From Actinoplanes sandaracinus (GTDB lineage: Bacteria > Actinomycetota > Actinomycetes > Mycobacteriales > Micromonosporaceae), in assembly GCF_030009775.1 (NCBI RefSeq), contig NZ_JASCTH010000038.1, positions 36,344 through 100,343 on the forward strand: DNA of 64,000 nt, in the 5' to 3' direction. The notes under the pieces were generated by a model, which did not search any database, was not told where the DNA came from, and saw only the letters and a program-made list of their open reading frames with translations. The position numbers were made by a program, and so were the translations under genes. Shown here piece by piece: positions 7,841-16,569 of this stretch; the first letter of the stretch is position 1; each line of letters starts with the position of its first letter.

Positions 7841-9015
7841 GGCAGCTCCATGGTGATGGTGGTCGGCCCACCGGCCGGGCTGTCGATGTCGACGAGCCCG
7901 TCGAGCGCGAGCACCCGGCCCCGGATGCCGGCGAGGCCGGTGCCCCGCCGGTCGTCGGCGCCACCCGTGCCGTCGTCGGTGACCACCACCGACAGCCGGC
8001 CCGCCGTGCGGCTCACCCGGACAGCGGCCGTGGTCGCCCGGCTGTGCTTGACGACGTTGGTGAGCGCCTCGGCGACGGCGAAGTAGACGACGGCCTCCAC
8101 GGCCGCCGGCACCCGGTCGATGTCGCCGATGGACAGCCGGGTCGGCACGCCACAGCGGGCGGTCACCGCGGTCAGGGCGCCGGCGAGGCCCCGGTCGGCG
8201 AGGATCGGCGGATAGACGGTGCTGATCACACCGCGGAGTTCGGTCATCGCCTCTTCGGTTCCCTCGTGTGCGTCCCGGAGCAGCTCCTCCAGGAACCGCT
8301 CGTCGCGCGGATCGTCGGACAGCGCCTGCCGGGCCACGGCGAGCCGCATCGCGATGGCCACCAGCCGGGCCTGGGTGCCGTCGTGCAGGTCCCGTTCGAT
8401 CCGGCGCAGCTCCGCGCCGTGCGCGTCGAGCACGTCCGCCCGGGTGCGGGTCAGCACGGCGACCCGGTCGGCGAGCTGTTCGGCCGTCGAGCGCGACAGC
8501 ACCGCCAGGCAGATCCGGGCGTGCGCGCGGGCCATCGGCGGGAAGCAGACGTACGCCAGCGCGAGGAGCAGCAGGATCTGCAGCGGGCCGAGCGTGAGCG
8601 CGGTCGCCCAGCCGGTCACCGGAACATCGACGAACGGCCGTGGCCGGTCCTCCGGCGCGAACGCCCACCACAGTGTCGTGACGACCACACCGGTCACGAC
8701 GTTGCCCACGCACAGCAGCGCGGGCAGGCCGATGGCCACCCCGATCACGGCGTGCACCGGCAGCCAGAGCAGATCGCGGCCGGTGGACGGGCCGGCCCCG
8801 GCCAGGCGGTGGGCCGCTCGCGGGGCGGACCGCGACGCCGTCGGCAGCCCGAGCAGCCGGCCGGCCCGGTCACGGTGCCGGTCCGCCCAGGGCCGGGCGA
8901 GCCGCGGCACGCACAGCACCGGCAACGCGAGCACCGTGACGATCCCCGAGAGCAACGACACCAGCAGGTAGACGCCGCCGCGCCACACCCCCGCCCACCG
9001 CCGGACCGACGTCAC
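7828..9015 (-). CDS. NarL-type sensor histidine kinase
   Basis: A protein of about 395 residues with N-terminal hydrophobic spans (around residues 12-35, 85-125 and 140-165). A HisKA_3 domain (ELRRIERDLHDGTQARLV, His in RDLHDG) and a C-terminal ATPase domain (EALTNVVKHSRA, DDGTGG, GTGLAGIRGRV) follow. GTG 9015 is preferred over GTG 9075, which adds 20 poorly conserved-looking residues. It is coupled to the response regulator and divergent from the ABC exporter genes. Confidence 0.88.
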   Translation of the reverse strand: MTSVRRWAGVWRGGVYLLVSLLSGIVTVLALPVLCVPRLARPWADRHRDRAGRLLGLPTASRSAPRAAHRLAGAGPSTGRDLLWLPVHAVIGVAIGLPALLCVGNVVTGVVVTTLWWAFAPEDRPRPFVDVPVTGWATALTLGPLQILLLLALAYVCFPPMARAHARICLAVLSRSTAEQLADRVAVLTRTRADVLDAHGAELRRIERDLHDGTQARLVAIAMRLAVARQALSDDPRDERFLEELLRDAHEGTEEAMTELRGVISTVYPPILADRGLAGALTAVTARCGVPTRLSIGDIDRVPAAVEAVVYFAVAEALTNVVKHSRATTAAVRVSRTAGRLSVVVTDDGTGGADDRRGTGLAGIRGRVLALDGLVDIDSPAGGPTTITMELPCGS

Positions 9016-9160
9016 AGGATGGCCTTCGGCCAACACATTCGGCGACACGGCGCCCAGTCTGCCCGATGGCCGCACGCCCCGGCACTACAGCCAGCTGTAC
9101 CTGATATCCGGTGGTGCGGGGTAGCGGTTCGCGCCGCGACGACTCGTAGCGTCGGGCGGC

Positions 9161-9928
9161 ATGAGATTGAGCGGCATGAGACCGGCCAGCGCCGTGTCCG
9201 CTGACCACGCGATCCGCCTGGACGCGGTGTCCAGGGTGTACGGCTCGGCGGGAGGCGCGGTGCGGGCGCTGGACGCCGTGAGCGTCGCCCTGCGCCGTGG
9301 CACGTTCACCGCGGTGATGGGGCCGTCCGGTTCCGGCAAGAGCACCTTCCTGCACTGTGCGGCCGGTCTGGACCGGCCGACCTCGGGTTCGGTCCGGCTG
9401 GGCGACGTCGAGCTGACGCGCCTCGGCGAGGCCGAGCTCACCGAGCTGCGGCGCGAGCGGATCGGCTTCGTCTTCCAGGCCTACAACCTGCTGGGCTCGC
9501 TGACCGTGGCGGAGAACGTCACGTTGCCGATACGGCTGGCGGGCCGGAGAACCGATGACGCGTCACTGCGCCGGGCGCTCACCGCGGTCGGTCTCGGCGA
9601 GCACGGCGAGCGGCGGCCGAACGAGCTCTCCGGTGGTCAGCAGCAGCGGGTGGCGGTGGCGCGCGCGTTGATCACCCGGCCGGACGTGGTGGTCGCCGAC
9701 GAGCCGACCGGTGCGCTGGACTCGCGGTCCGGCCGGCAGGTGCTGGAGCTGCTGCGGCACGTCGTGGACGACATGGGGCAGACCGTGCTGATGGTCACCC
9801 ACGATCCGGTGGCCGCGTCGTACGCCGACTCGGTGGTGTTCCTGGCCGACGGCAGGCTCGCGGGAGAACTGGCCCGGCCCACTCCGGAGCAGGTCGCGTC
9901 GCGCATGACGCACCTGGGCGAGTGGTGA
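9161..9928 (+). CDS. ABC transporter ATP-binding protein (MacB/LolD type)
   Basis: A 255-residue ATPase with Walker A GPSGSGKST, Q-loop VFQAYNLLGSLTV, signature LSGGQQQRVAVARAL and Walker B VVVADEPTGALD followed by the H-loop VTHDP. This pattern is typical of the MacB/LolD family that energises FtsX-like permeases. A TAGCGT box at 9147-9152, 9 nt before the ATG, suggests a leaderless or near-leaderless mRNA. The next gene, the permease, overlaps it by 4-7 nt. Confidence 0.92.
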   Translation: MRLSGMRPASAVSADHAIRLDAVSRVYGSAGGAVRALDAVSVALRRGTFTAVMGPSGSGKSTFLHCAAGLDRPTSGSVRLGDVELTRLGEAELTELRRERIGFVFQAYNLLGSLTVAENVTLPIRLAGRRTDDASLRRALTAVGLGEHGERRPNELSGGQQQRVAVARALITRPDVVVADEPTGALDSRSGRQVLELLRHVVDDMGQTVLMVTHDPVAASYADSVVFLADGRLAGELARPTPEQVASRMTHLGEW

Positions 9929-12531
9929 TCCGCCGCATGCGGCGGCTGGTCCGCCTCGTGGCGCCGGCGGCCGGGGATCTGGCTCTGGCGTGGAGCACGG
10001 TCAAGGGCCGGCGGGGCGGTTTCGCCGGCTCCTTCATCGCGGTCGCCGCGGGCTCGGCGGTGATCACCGCCTGCGGGATCCTGCTGGCGTCGGGGCTGGG
10101 CGCGGGCGTGCCCCCCGAGCGGTACTCGGGCGCGGCGGTAGTCCTCGGCGCGCGGCAGTCGTTCCCGCTGGACGAGAGCTCCGAGGCCCGTTTCAGCGAG
10201 CGTGTCACGCTGCCCGCCGAGACGGTCGCCGCCGTCGCGGCGGTGCCCGGCGTCCGGTCCGCCGTCGGCGACGTCACCGTCGGAGTCAGCATGCTAGGCC
10301 CGGACGGTGCCGCGGTGAGCGGGCCGGACGGCTTCCCGGTGCTCGGGCACGGCTGGTCCGCCGCGGCGCTCGGGCCGTTCCATGCACATGCGGGCCGTGC
10401 CCCCGCCGCGCCGGGCGAGGTGGTGCTGGACGCCGGCCTGGCCGCGCGCGGCGGGGCGCCGATCGGCGCGACGGTGCGGCTGGTGGTCGGCTCGGTCCCG
10501 TCGTCCTACCGGGTGGTGGGCCTCGCCACGGCGCCGGGGGACGGGCTGGACCGGCAGTCCGCGGTGTTCTTCACCGACGCCCGGGCGATCGAGTTGTCCG
10601 GACGTCCGGACCGGGTGGACGCCGTCGGTGTGCTCGCCGCGCCCGGTGTCGTCCCGGCGGAGCTGGCCGAGCGCATCACGGCCGCCGTGCCGGGCGTGGT
10701 GGCCCACACCGGCGCGGGGCGCGGTGACGTGGAGTTCCTGGATGTGGGCGACGCTCGCGGCCTGGTGGTGGAGACGGCGGCGTCGTTCGGCGGGACCATG
10801 GTGCTGATCGTGGTGTTCGTGGTGGCGAGCACTCTCGCGCTGTCGGTGCGGCAGCGCAGGCGCGAGCTGGCCCTGCTGCGGGCCGTCGGCGCGACGCCCC
10901 GGCAGATCCACGCGATGATCGACGCCGAGATGACCCTGGTGTCGTCGGTGGGCGCCGTGGCCGGCGCGATCCCCGGCGTGGCGCTGGCGTTCGTGATGCG
11001 CGGCGTGTTCGTCCTCGCCGGCGCGATGCCCCCGGACTTCGCCGTCCGGGTGGGGCCGTGGCCGGTCCTCGCCGCGCTGGTGTCGTGCGTGATCAGCGCC
11101 CGGCTGGCCGGCAGGCTGGTCGCACGCCGGGTGGCGAGGGCCGGCCCGGTCGAGGCGCTCGGGGACGCCGCGGTCGAACCCGCCGGACTCGGCCGGCTCC
11201 GGTTGACGATCGGCGTCGCGCTCGTCCCGCTCGGGTTGCTGCTGGCCCTGGGCCAGGTGGTGCCGCCGGGCGACTCGGCCGCCGACACCGCGGCGAGCGC
11301 GGTTCTGCTGTTCGTCGTGGCGCTCGGGTGTCTCGGGCCCGTGCTGCTCGACGGCGCCGTCAGGCTGTTCGGGAGGCTGCTGAACCGGGGGTCCACGGCC
11401 GGCGGCTTCCTCGCCCGGGCCGGTGTCCGGGCCGGCTCGCGGCGGCTCAGTTCGGCCACCACACCGCTGGCCATGGGTGTGGCCCTGGCCGCCGTGCAAC
11501 TGTTCGGCGGCTCGACGATGACGGCTGCCGCGAGCCACCAACTCCAGGACGGGCTGCGGGCCGACCACGTGCTGACCGCGTCGTCCGGCGCCGGGATGTC
11601 CCCGGAGATCGTCGACGTCGTGCGCGGCGTGCCCGGTGTCGCCGTGGCCACGCCGGTGGCGCGGACCCGGGTGCTGCTGACGTTCCCGTCCGAGGACAGC
11701 ACCGCGACCAGGGTCTACGCCGCGCAGGGCGTGACGCCCGAACGGCTCTCCGAGACCATGGACCTCGCGGTGCTGGACGGCGACATGGCGCGGCTGCGGG
11801 ACGAGACGGTGGCGCTGAGCCGGGTGGCGGCGCAGACCCTCCGGACCGGGCCCGGCGCGACCGTCGAGCTCCGGCTCGGCGACGGCACGATGATCGAGCC
11901 GCGGGTCGTGGCGATCTACGAGAACGGCCTGGGGTTCGGGGACGTGGTGCTGCCTCACGACCTGGTCGTCGCCCACACCACCTTCCGGGTCGACGCGGCG
12001 GTGCTGATCAGATCCGCGGACGGGACCGATCCGGAGGCGCTCGCCGGCGCGCTGCGCGACGCCGTCACGGGTTACCCGACGGTCCGGGTGGGCGGCCGGG
12101 AGGCCCTTCTGGCCGGACCGGGATCCGGCGGGCCGGGTGGCGGGGCGCTCGACCTGCTGTTCCAGACCCTGCTGCTGGGCTACATCGCCATCGCGGTGGT
12201 GAACACCCTGGTGATGGCGACGGCGGCGCGGGCTCGCGAGTTCGCGGCGCTGCGGCTCATCGGTGCCGGTCGCGACCAGGTCCGCGCGATGATGAACGGC
12301 GAGGCCAGGATCGTCGTCTTCGCGGCTCTGCTGTTCGGCCTGCTGGCGACGATCCCGCCACTGGCCGGATTGAGTCTCGGGCTGACCGGTTCGGCCGTTC
12401 CCCGCGTCTCCCCCACCGGGCTGATCGCGCTCGTGGCGCTCACCATCGCGCTCTCCTGGGGCTCGATCACGGCGGCCACCCGATTCGCGATGCGGGCCGC
12501 GCCGGTCGACGCCATCGCCGGCCGCGAGTGA
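9925..12531 (+). CDS. FtsX-like ABC transporter permease
   Basis: A permease of about 868 residues with the duplicated FtsX layout. An N-terminal TM and extracytoplasmic domain precede a three-TM block containing RQRRRELALLRAVGATPRQIH. A second TM cluster follows, then a second soluble domain and a final three-TM block (REFAALRLIGAGRDQVRAMM). The start is GTG 9925 (or 9922), overlapping the ATPase gene. It probably exports a peptide, lipid or drug under control of the divergent kinase/regulator pair. The last codons form the first copy of a 46-bp tandem repeat. Confidence 0.9.
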   Translation: MIRRMRRLVRLVAPAAGDLALAWSTVKGRRGGFAGSFIAVAAGSAVITACGILLASGLGAGVPPERYSGAAVVLGARQSFPLDESSEARFSERVTLPAETVAAVAAVPGVRSAVGDVTVGVSMLGPDGAAVSGPDGFPVLGHGWSAAALGPFHAHAGRAPAAPGEVVLDAGLAARGGAPIGATVRLVVGSVPSSYRVVGLATAPGDGLDRQSAVFFTDARAIELSGRPDRVDAVGVLAAPGVVPAELAERITAAVPGVVAHTGAGRGDVEFLDVGDARGLVVETAASFGGTMVLIVVFVVASTLALSVRQRRRELALLRAVGATPRQIHAMIDAEMTLVSSVGAVAGAIPGVALAFVMRGVFVLAGAMPPDFAVRVGPWPVLAALVSCVISARLAGRLVARRVARAGPVEALGDAAVEPAGLGRLRLTIGVALVPLGLLLALGQVVPPGDSAADTAASAVLLFVVALGCLGPVLLDGAVRLFGRLLNRGSTAGGFLARAGVRAGSRRLSSATTPLAMGVALAAVQLFGGSTMTAAASHQLQDGLRADHVLTASSGAGMSPEIVDVVRGVPGVAVATPVARTRVLLTFPSEDSTATRVYAAQGVTPERLSETMDLAVLDGDMARLRDETVALSRVAAQTLRTGPGATVELRLGDGTMIEPRVVAIYENGLGFGDVVLPHDLVVAHTTFRVDAAVLIRSADGTDPEALAGALRDAVTGYPTVRVGGREALLAGPGSGGPGGGALDLLFQTLLLGYIAIAVVNTLVMATAARAREFAALRLIGAGRDQVRAMMNGEARIVVFAALLFGLLATIPPLAGLSLGLTGSAVPRVSPTGLIALVALTIALSWGSITAATRFAMRAAPVDAIAGRE

Positions 12532-12594
12532 GCCACCGCGAACCGCACCGGTCGACGCCGTCGCCCGCCGCGAGTGAGCCACCGCGAACCGCAC
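12503..12594. repeat. 46-bp tandem duplication at the permease 3' end
   Basis: The 46-bp units 12503-12548 and 12549-12594 are adjacent and differ at two positions. The first copy includes the permease stop codon (TGA 12529-12531); the second is noncoding. It looks like a slippage or unequal-crossover duplication of the gene end. Confidence 0.85.
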
Positions 12595-12618
12595 ATTGAC
12601 GTACGGCTCACGCCAGTC

Positions 12619-12640
12619 GTTTACTTACCGATAGGTAAAC
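12619..12640. promoter_or_regulatory. imperfect TetR-like operator before the FAD monooxygenase
   Basis: A 22-bp palindrome with two mismatched pairs: outer arms GTTTAC/GTAAAC and an inner CTTACC ... GGTAA half-site pair. It lies 17 bp upstream of the GTG at 12657. The CTTACC half-site is the same as in the tetR operator at 7158-7173, so the same or a related TetR protein may act here. Confidence 0.55.
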
Positions 12641-12656
12641 AAACGAGGGAGGGCAC

Positions 12657-13847
12657 GTGCACGCACTGATCTCAGGCGCCAGCATCGCCGGCCCGGTGCT
12701 CGCCTACTGGCTGCGCCGCAACGGCTGGCAGGTCACCGTCGTCGAACGCGCCGCCGGCCCGCGCGCCGGCGACGGCGGCCACGCCGTCGACCTGTTCGGC
12801 CCGGCCGTCGAGGTGATCGAGCGCATGGGCCTGCTCGCACACGTGACCGCCGCCCGCACCGCCAACGACACGATCACCCTGTTCCGGCCGGGCCGGGACC
12901 CGATCACGGTGGCCACCGCCGACCTGGCCGCCGGCATCTCCGGCCGGCACGTGGAGATCATGCGCGGCGCCCTGGCCGGAATCCTGCACGCGGCGACCCG
13001 GGACGACGTCGACTACCGGTTCGGCACCGTGATCGAGAGGCTGGACGGCGCGACCGCTCTGCTCTCCGACGGCAGCACGGTCGAGGCCGATCTGGTCGTC
13101 GGCGCGGACGGGCTGCACTCCGGGGTCCGCGGGCTGGCCTTCGGCCCGGAGCGGGACTACCGCCGTTTCCTCGGCGCCTACCTGGCCGTCTACACGCTGC
13201 CGGACGTGCTCGGGACCGGGCCGACGGTCGCCGCGTTCGCCGCGCCCGGCCTGGCCGCGACCGTCTACCCGACGCTGCTTCCCGGGCTGTCCCGCGCGCT
13301 GTTCCTGGCCCGTGTCCCCGAGGAGATCCCGCACGACCGCCGCGACCCGGCCGTACCGAAGCAGATCTTGAAGAATCTGGTCGGTGCCGCGCTCGGACCG
13401 CGGATCGCCGCGGTCCTGGAGCACGCCGCCGCGGCGGACGACTTCTACTTCGACGACATCTCGCAGGTCAGGATGGAGAGCTGGTCACGCGGGCCGGTCA
13501 CACTGGTCGGCGACGCCGGTTACGGCCCGGGCCCGGCGGTCGGCGGCGGCACCAGCCTGGCCACCGCCGGCGCCTACGTGCTCGCCGCCGAGCTGCGCGA
13601 CGTCACGGCCGGCGGCCTGCGAGAGGCCTTGCGGGGGTACGAGACCGCGCTCGCCGCCCCGGTCCGGCACAGCCGTGCGGTCGGCCCGAAGGTGCTGGAC
13701 GCGATCGTGCCGCGCAGCCGGGCGCAGGTGTGGACGACCGCGCAGGCGATGCGGCTGCTCCCTCGCCTGCCCGGCCCCCTCCGGCGCCGGCTCACGTCGT
13801 TCGGTGGCGGCCCGGCGGCCATGCTCGACGGCCTTGTCTTGCGCTGA
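12657..13847 (+). CDS. FAD-dependent monooxygenase (PHBH-like)
   Basis: A 396-residue group A flavin monooxygenase. The Rossmann FAD motif is ISGASIAGPVLAYWLRRNGW, the DG motif is VVGADGLHSGVR, and the second FAD motif is LVGDAGYGPGPAVGGG, where Gly-Asp-Ala contacts the ribityl chain. GTG 12657 is preceded by GAGGGAGG. A TetR-type palindrome lies just upstream, so substrate-inducible expression is likely. Related enzymes hydroxylate aromatics or inactivate tetracyclines and rifamycins; the substrate is not predictable here. Coding-like sequence continues in the same frame after the stop. Confidence 0.85.
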   Translation: MHALISGASIAGPVLAYWLRRNGWQVTVVERAAGPRAGDGGHAVDLFGPAVEVIERMGLLAHVTAARTANDTITLFRPGRDPITVATADLAAGISGRHVEIMRGALAGILHAATRDDVDYRFGTVIERLDGATALLSDGSTVEADLVVGADGLHSGVRGLAFGPERDYRRFLGAYLAVYTLPDVLGTGPTVAAFAAPGLAATVYPTLLPGLSRALFLARVPEEIPHDRRDPAVPKQILKNLVGAALGPRIAAVLEHAAAADDFYFDDISQVRMESWSRGPVTLVGDAGYGPGPAVGGGTSLATAGAYVLAAELRDVTAGGLREALRGYETALAAPVRHSRAVGPKVLDAIVPRSRAQVWTTAQAMRLLPRLPGPLRRRLTSFGGGPAAMLDGLVLR

Positions 13848-14285
13848 CCGTCGTGGCTGGCCGACTACTACTGGGCGATCTGGCAGCGGCTGCGCTCGTG
13901 TGTGGCGGTCATCGCCGAGATCTACGACGGGCCCAGCTCGACAGGGCTCGCGTTCGTCAACGCGATGCGCCTGACCCGGCAGCGGGCGGCCCGTGACCTG
14001 GTGCACCAGGACATCGACTACAGCGCGCTCGGCGTACCGGTGATCTTCCCGGACGGGCACCTCGCGCCGGAACCGCGGTTCGACCGGCAGATGGCCCCCG
14101 AGGAGCGATTCGGCGCCGCGGTGCTGACCCCGATCCTGGCGCTCCAGATGGCCGTCACCGGAGGGGGCGACTGGATGGCCCAGGCGCCGCTCGACATCGA
14201 CGACACCATGCACTTCGCCGACATCGCCGATGATGCGCAAACCCGGCCTGGACGGCTGGATGGACTGGTGATCCGGGCCCGCTAA
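13848..14285 (+). pseudogene. orphan reading frame in phase with the monooxygenase stop, possible gene remnant
   Basis: Directly after the monooxygenase TGA, the same frame stays open to 14285 with plausible protein sequence (SWLADYYWAIWQRLRS, then AEIYDGPSSTGLAFVNAMRL). The first possible start, GTG 13902, lies inside that segment and would give 127 residues. This suggests the 3' part of a longer ancestral gene whose start was lost, or a small hypothetical protein. I recognise no family. It ends with a 4-bp overlap with the convergent GNAT gene. Confidence 0.4.
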
Positions 14286-14848
14286 GAAGCCGCGGGGCCG
14301 CGCAGTTCGCGCAGGTCGAGCGCGTAGAACAGCTTGTCGTGGCGGGCGTCGCCGACGGCCACGAAGTTCTCCAGGCGGCCGTACTGGTGGAAGCCGAGTT
14401 TCTGGGCCAGGGCCTCGGCGCGCGTGTTGCCGCCGCGCACGTCGAGGGTCAGCACCTCGACACCCTGTCGCAGGGCCGCGGCGATCAGCGTGGAGAGCAG
14501 CGCCCGGCCCAGGCCGAGCCCCTGACGGCCCGGAGCGACGGCCAGTTCCTCCAGGTCGGCGTGGGGCCGGTGGGTGGGCCGCCGGTAACGGCGCCAGTAC
14601 CCGAAGCCGGCCACCTCCTCATCGCCGCCGGCGGTGAACGCGACCGCGACCGCGCTCGCCGTGTCACCGGCCGGCACCCCCGCGACCAGATCGGCGATCA
14701 GGGCGCCGACCTCCTCGGCCGACGGCGGGGCCACCCAGCCGAGGGCCGCGCCGTCGGCCACCAGGCCGCGCAACAACGCCGCGATGCCGGCGGCCTCCCG
14801 CTCGGTCGTCCCGCCGGATCCGATCAGCCGTACTTCCCAGTCGCCCAC
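14282..14848 (-). CDS. GNAT-family N-acetyltransferase
   Basis: A 188-residue acetyltransferase. Motif A (LEELAVAPGRQGLGLGRALL) supplies the acetyl-CoA pyrophosphate-binding R/Q-x-x-G-x-G/A loop, and VRGGNTRAEALAQKLGF is the usual motif B region. The substrate is unknown. It starts 10 bp after the end of the decayed topoisomerase gene on the same strand. Confidence 0.85.
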   Translation of the reverse strand: MGDWEVRLIGSGGTTEREAAGIAALLRGLVADGAALGWVAPPSAEEVGALIADLVAGVPAGDTASAVAVAFTAGGDEEVAGFGYWRRYRRPTHRPHADLEELAVAPGRQGLGLGRALLSTLIAAALRQGVEVLTLDVRGGNTRAEALAQKLGFHQYGRLENFVAVGDARHDKLFYALDLRELRGPAAS

Positions 14849-14857
14849 TCGGACAAG

Positions 14858-15659
14858 TCAAGCAGAATCATCGGTGAGCAGGTCGAGAACCTCCTCCTCG
14901 ACCTTCTCCGGCGGGTCGTCCGGGCCGATGTCGATCACCTCGCCGTCGGCGTACGACTCGAGGACCCGCGGATCGACGTAGGAGGCGCGAGCCACCGCCG
15001 GGGTGTTGCCGAGCAGGTCGGCGACGTCCCGCATGGCCCGCGAGACGGCTTTCCTCCGTTTCGCGGCGGTAGGCTGCGGCCCGCTCCCGGCCAGCGACTC
15101 GGCGGCCGACGGTCACCGTGTGCTCAACCCCGGACTTGCCCCGGAACTCCGGCAGCACGCAGCCGTTCCTGGTCCGCACATGCTCGGGCCGCAGCGTGGA
15201 CAGGCCGAACGTCGGGTCGTCCTCGCGAGCCGCGGACTCCTCACCGCCGACCCGGAACGTGCCCATGTCGAGCAGCCGCACGATGGCCGCGAGGACCCGC
15301 TCCCGTCGCAGGCCACGGCCGGTCAGGTCGGCGCAGAGCCGGTCACGGACCGCGGGCAGCCGCTCCGCCGCCTCCACCGCGTGGTCGAACTTGGCGCGAG
15401 CCTGCCGCTCGTGCCATTCCGCGTGGTAGAGGTACTGCTTGCGGCCGGCGGCGTCGATCCCGGTCGCCTGGATGTGGCCGCGCGGATCCGGCGAGATCCA
15501 CACCTGTTTCCAGGCCGGTGGAATGGCCAGTCCCTCGATCCGCTTCCGCTCGGCGTCGTCGCGCAGCGGTTCGCCGGCGCGGTCCAGATAGGTGAAGCCC
15601 TTCCCGGCCGGCCGCCGCGACAGGCCGGGTTCACGCAGGTCACTTCGCCGTAGCCGCAT
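14858..15659 (-). pseudogene. DNA topoisomerase IB gene broken by an internal deletion and frameshift
   Basis: The first roughly 183 codons read as an intact topoisomerase IB N-terminus (GKGFTYLDRAGEPLRD, AIPPAWKQVWISPDPRGHIQ, LRPEHVRTRN, EFRGKSGVEHTVTVG). The next segment, normally the catalytic core with conserved Arg/Lys and the TAKDFRTWHA-like motif, is absent. From about 15110 the +1 frame gives the normal family C-terminus (ESLAGSGPQPTAAKRRKA ... LGNTPAVARASYVDPRV), including the active-site Tyr, and runs to a TGA at 14858-14860. So some 60-75 codons are deleted and the ends are joined out of frame. Its start overlaps the end of the heptose operon. Confidence 0.85.
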
Positions 15660-16569
15660 GCTGGACCTCGTCCACCGCGGTGAGGACCTCGTCCTCGGTC
15701 ACGGCGAGCAGGGCGGGATGGACCGGGCCGGGAAGATCGCCCCGCTCGCTGCGGGTTCCGTGCCAGATCGGGCGATGGTACGGGCGGCCCGCGGGCGGTC
15801 CCCAGCGCTGCGGCGCCACCGGGCCGAACAGGACGACCGAGGGCGTGCGGTAGGCCGTGGCCAGATGCGCGATGCCGGTGTCGCCACAGATCACCAGTCT
15901 CGCCCCGGCGACCAGGGCGGCCAGTTCGGTCAGGCTGGTGCGCGCGACCGCCTCGTGCGGCAGGCCGGCGAGTTCGGCCACCCGTACGCACAGATCTCTC
16001 TCCGCCGGGGAGCCGGTGATCAGCACGCGGTGCCCGGCCGCGGACAGCCGGCGGGCGACGGCCGCGAAGCGGTCCGGAGGCCAGCGCCGGGCCGGGGATT
16101 TCGCGCCGGGATGGACGAGCGTCGCGCCCGCCGCGACCGTGGCGTCCGGAACCGCCAGGTCCAGATCGGTCTCGTCGCAGGCCACGCCGTAATAGCGGAC
16201 CAGCCGGCACCAGCGCCGCACCTCGTGCTCGTCGTCGTGCCAGCCGGGGCCGTCGTGGTGGCCGGCGGGCCCGCTGGCGAACGCCCACAGCGCGCCGGGC
16301 CGCAGCGCCTGCAGACGCCGGTGCGATTCGGGGCCGGATCCGTGCAGGTTGACGGCGATCCGGGGCATCGCGGGCGCCGCGTCCAGGGGTTCCAGTTCGC
16401 GGGCCGGGACGATCCGGTCGATGCCGCCGATCGTGAGGATGAGGGGGGTCAGCCAGGCGGGGGCGGCCAGGCTCAGCGTCTCGCCACCGAAGGCGGCGCG
16501 GAGCCCGCGCAGGGCGGGCACCGCGGTCGCCAGGTCTCCCACGCCGAGGGCGCGCAGGACGAGGATCAC
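15640..16569 (-). CDS. family 9 glycosyltransferase (ADP-heptose:glycan heptosyltransferase-like)
   Basis: A 309-residue GT-B enzyme of family GT9: N-terminal VILVLRALGVGDLATAVPALRGL, central VHPGAKSPARRWPPDRFA, and C-terminal VICGDTGIAHLATAYRTPSV with RWGPP. GT9 proteins characterised so far mostly transfer heptose from ADP-heptose. Start GTG 16569 overlaps the SDR stop by 4 nt, making it the last intact gene of the operon. Together with GmhA, HldE and GmhB upstream, this is a plausible heptosyltransferase. The acceptor is unknown. Confidence 0.85.
   Translation of the reverse strand: MILVLRALGVGDLATAVPALRGLRAAFGGETLSLAAPAWLTPLILTIGGIDRIVPARELEPLDAAPAMPRIAVNLHGSGPESHRRLQALRPGALWAFASGPAGHHDGPGWHDDEHEVRRWCRLVRYYGVACDETDLDLAVPDATVAAGATLVHPGAKSPARRWPPDRFAAVARRLSAAGHRVLITGSPAERDLCVRVAELAGLPHEAVARTSLTELAALVAGARLVICGDTGIAHLATAYRTPSVVLFGPVAPQRWGPPAGRPYHRPIWHGTRSERGDLPGPVHPALLAVTEDEVLTAVDEVQHAATAK

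Noticed and set aside
9016..9075. Longer kinase start at GTG 9075
   Set aside because: The added 20 residues lack a plausible ribosome-binding site and conserved character; GTG 9015 gives a normal N-terminus, though the longer form cannot be excluded.
10294..12594. 766-codon open frame on the minus strand
   Set aside because: Antisense shadow of the FtsX-like permease; composition is low-complexity His/Arg/Gly with no domain.
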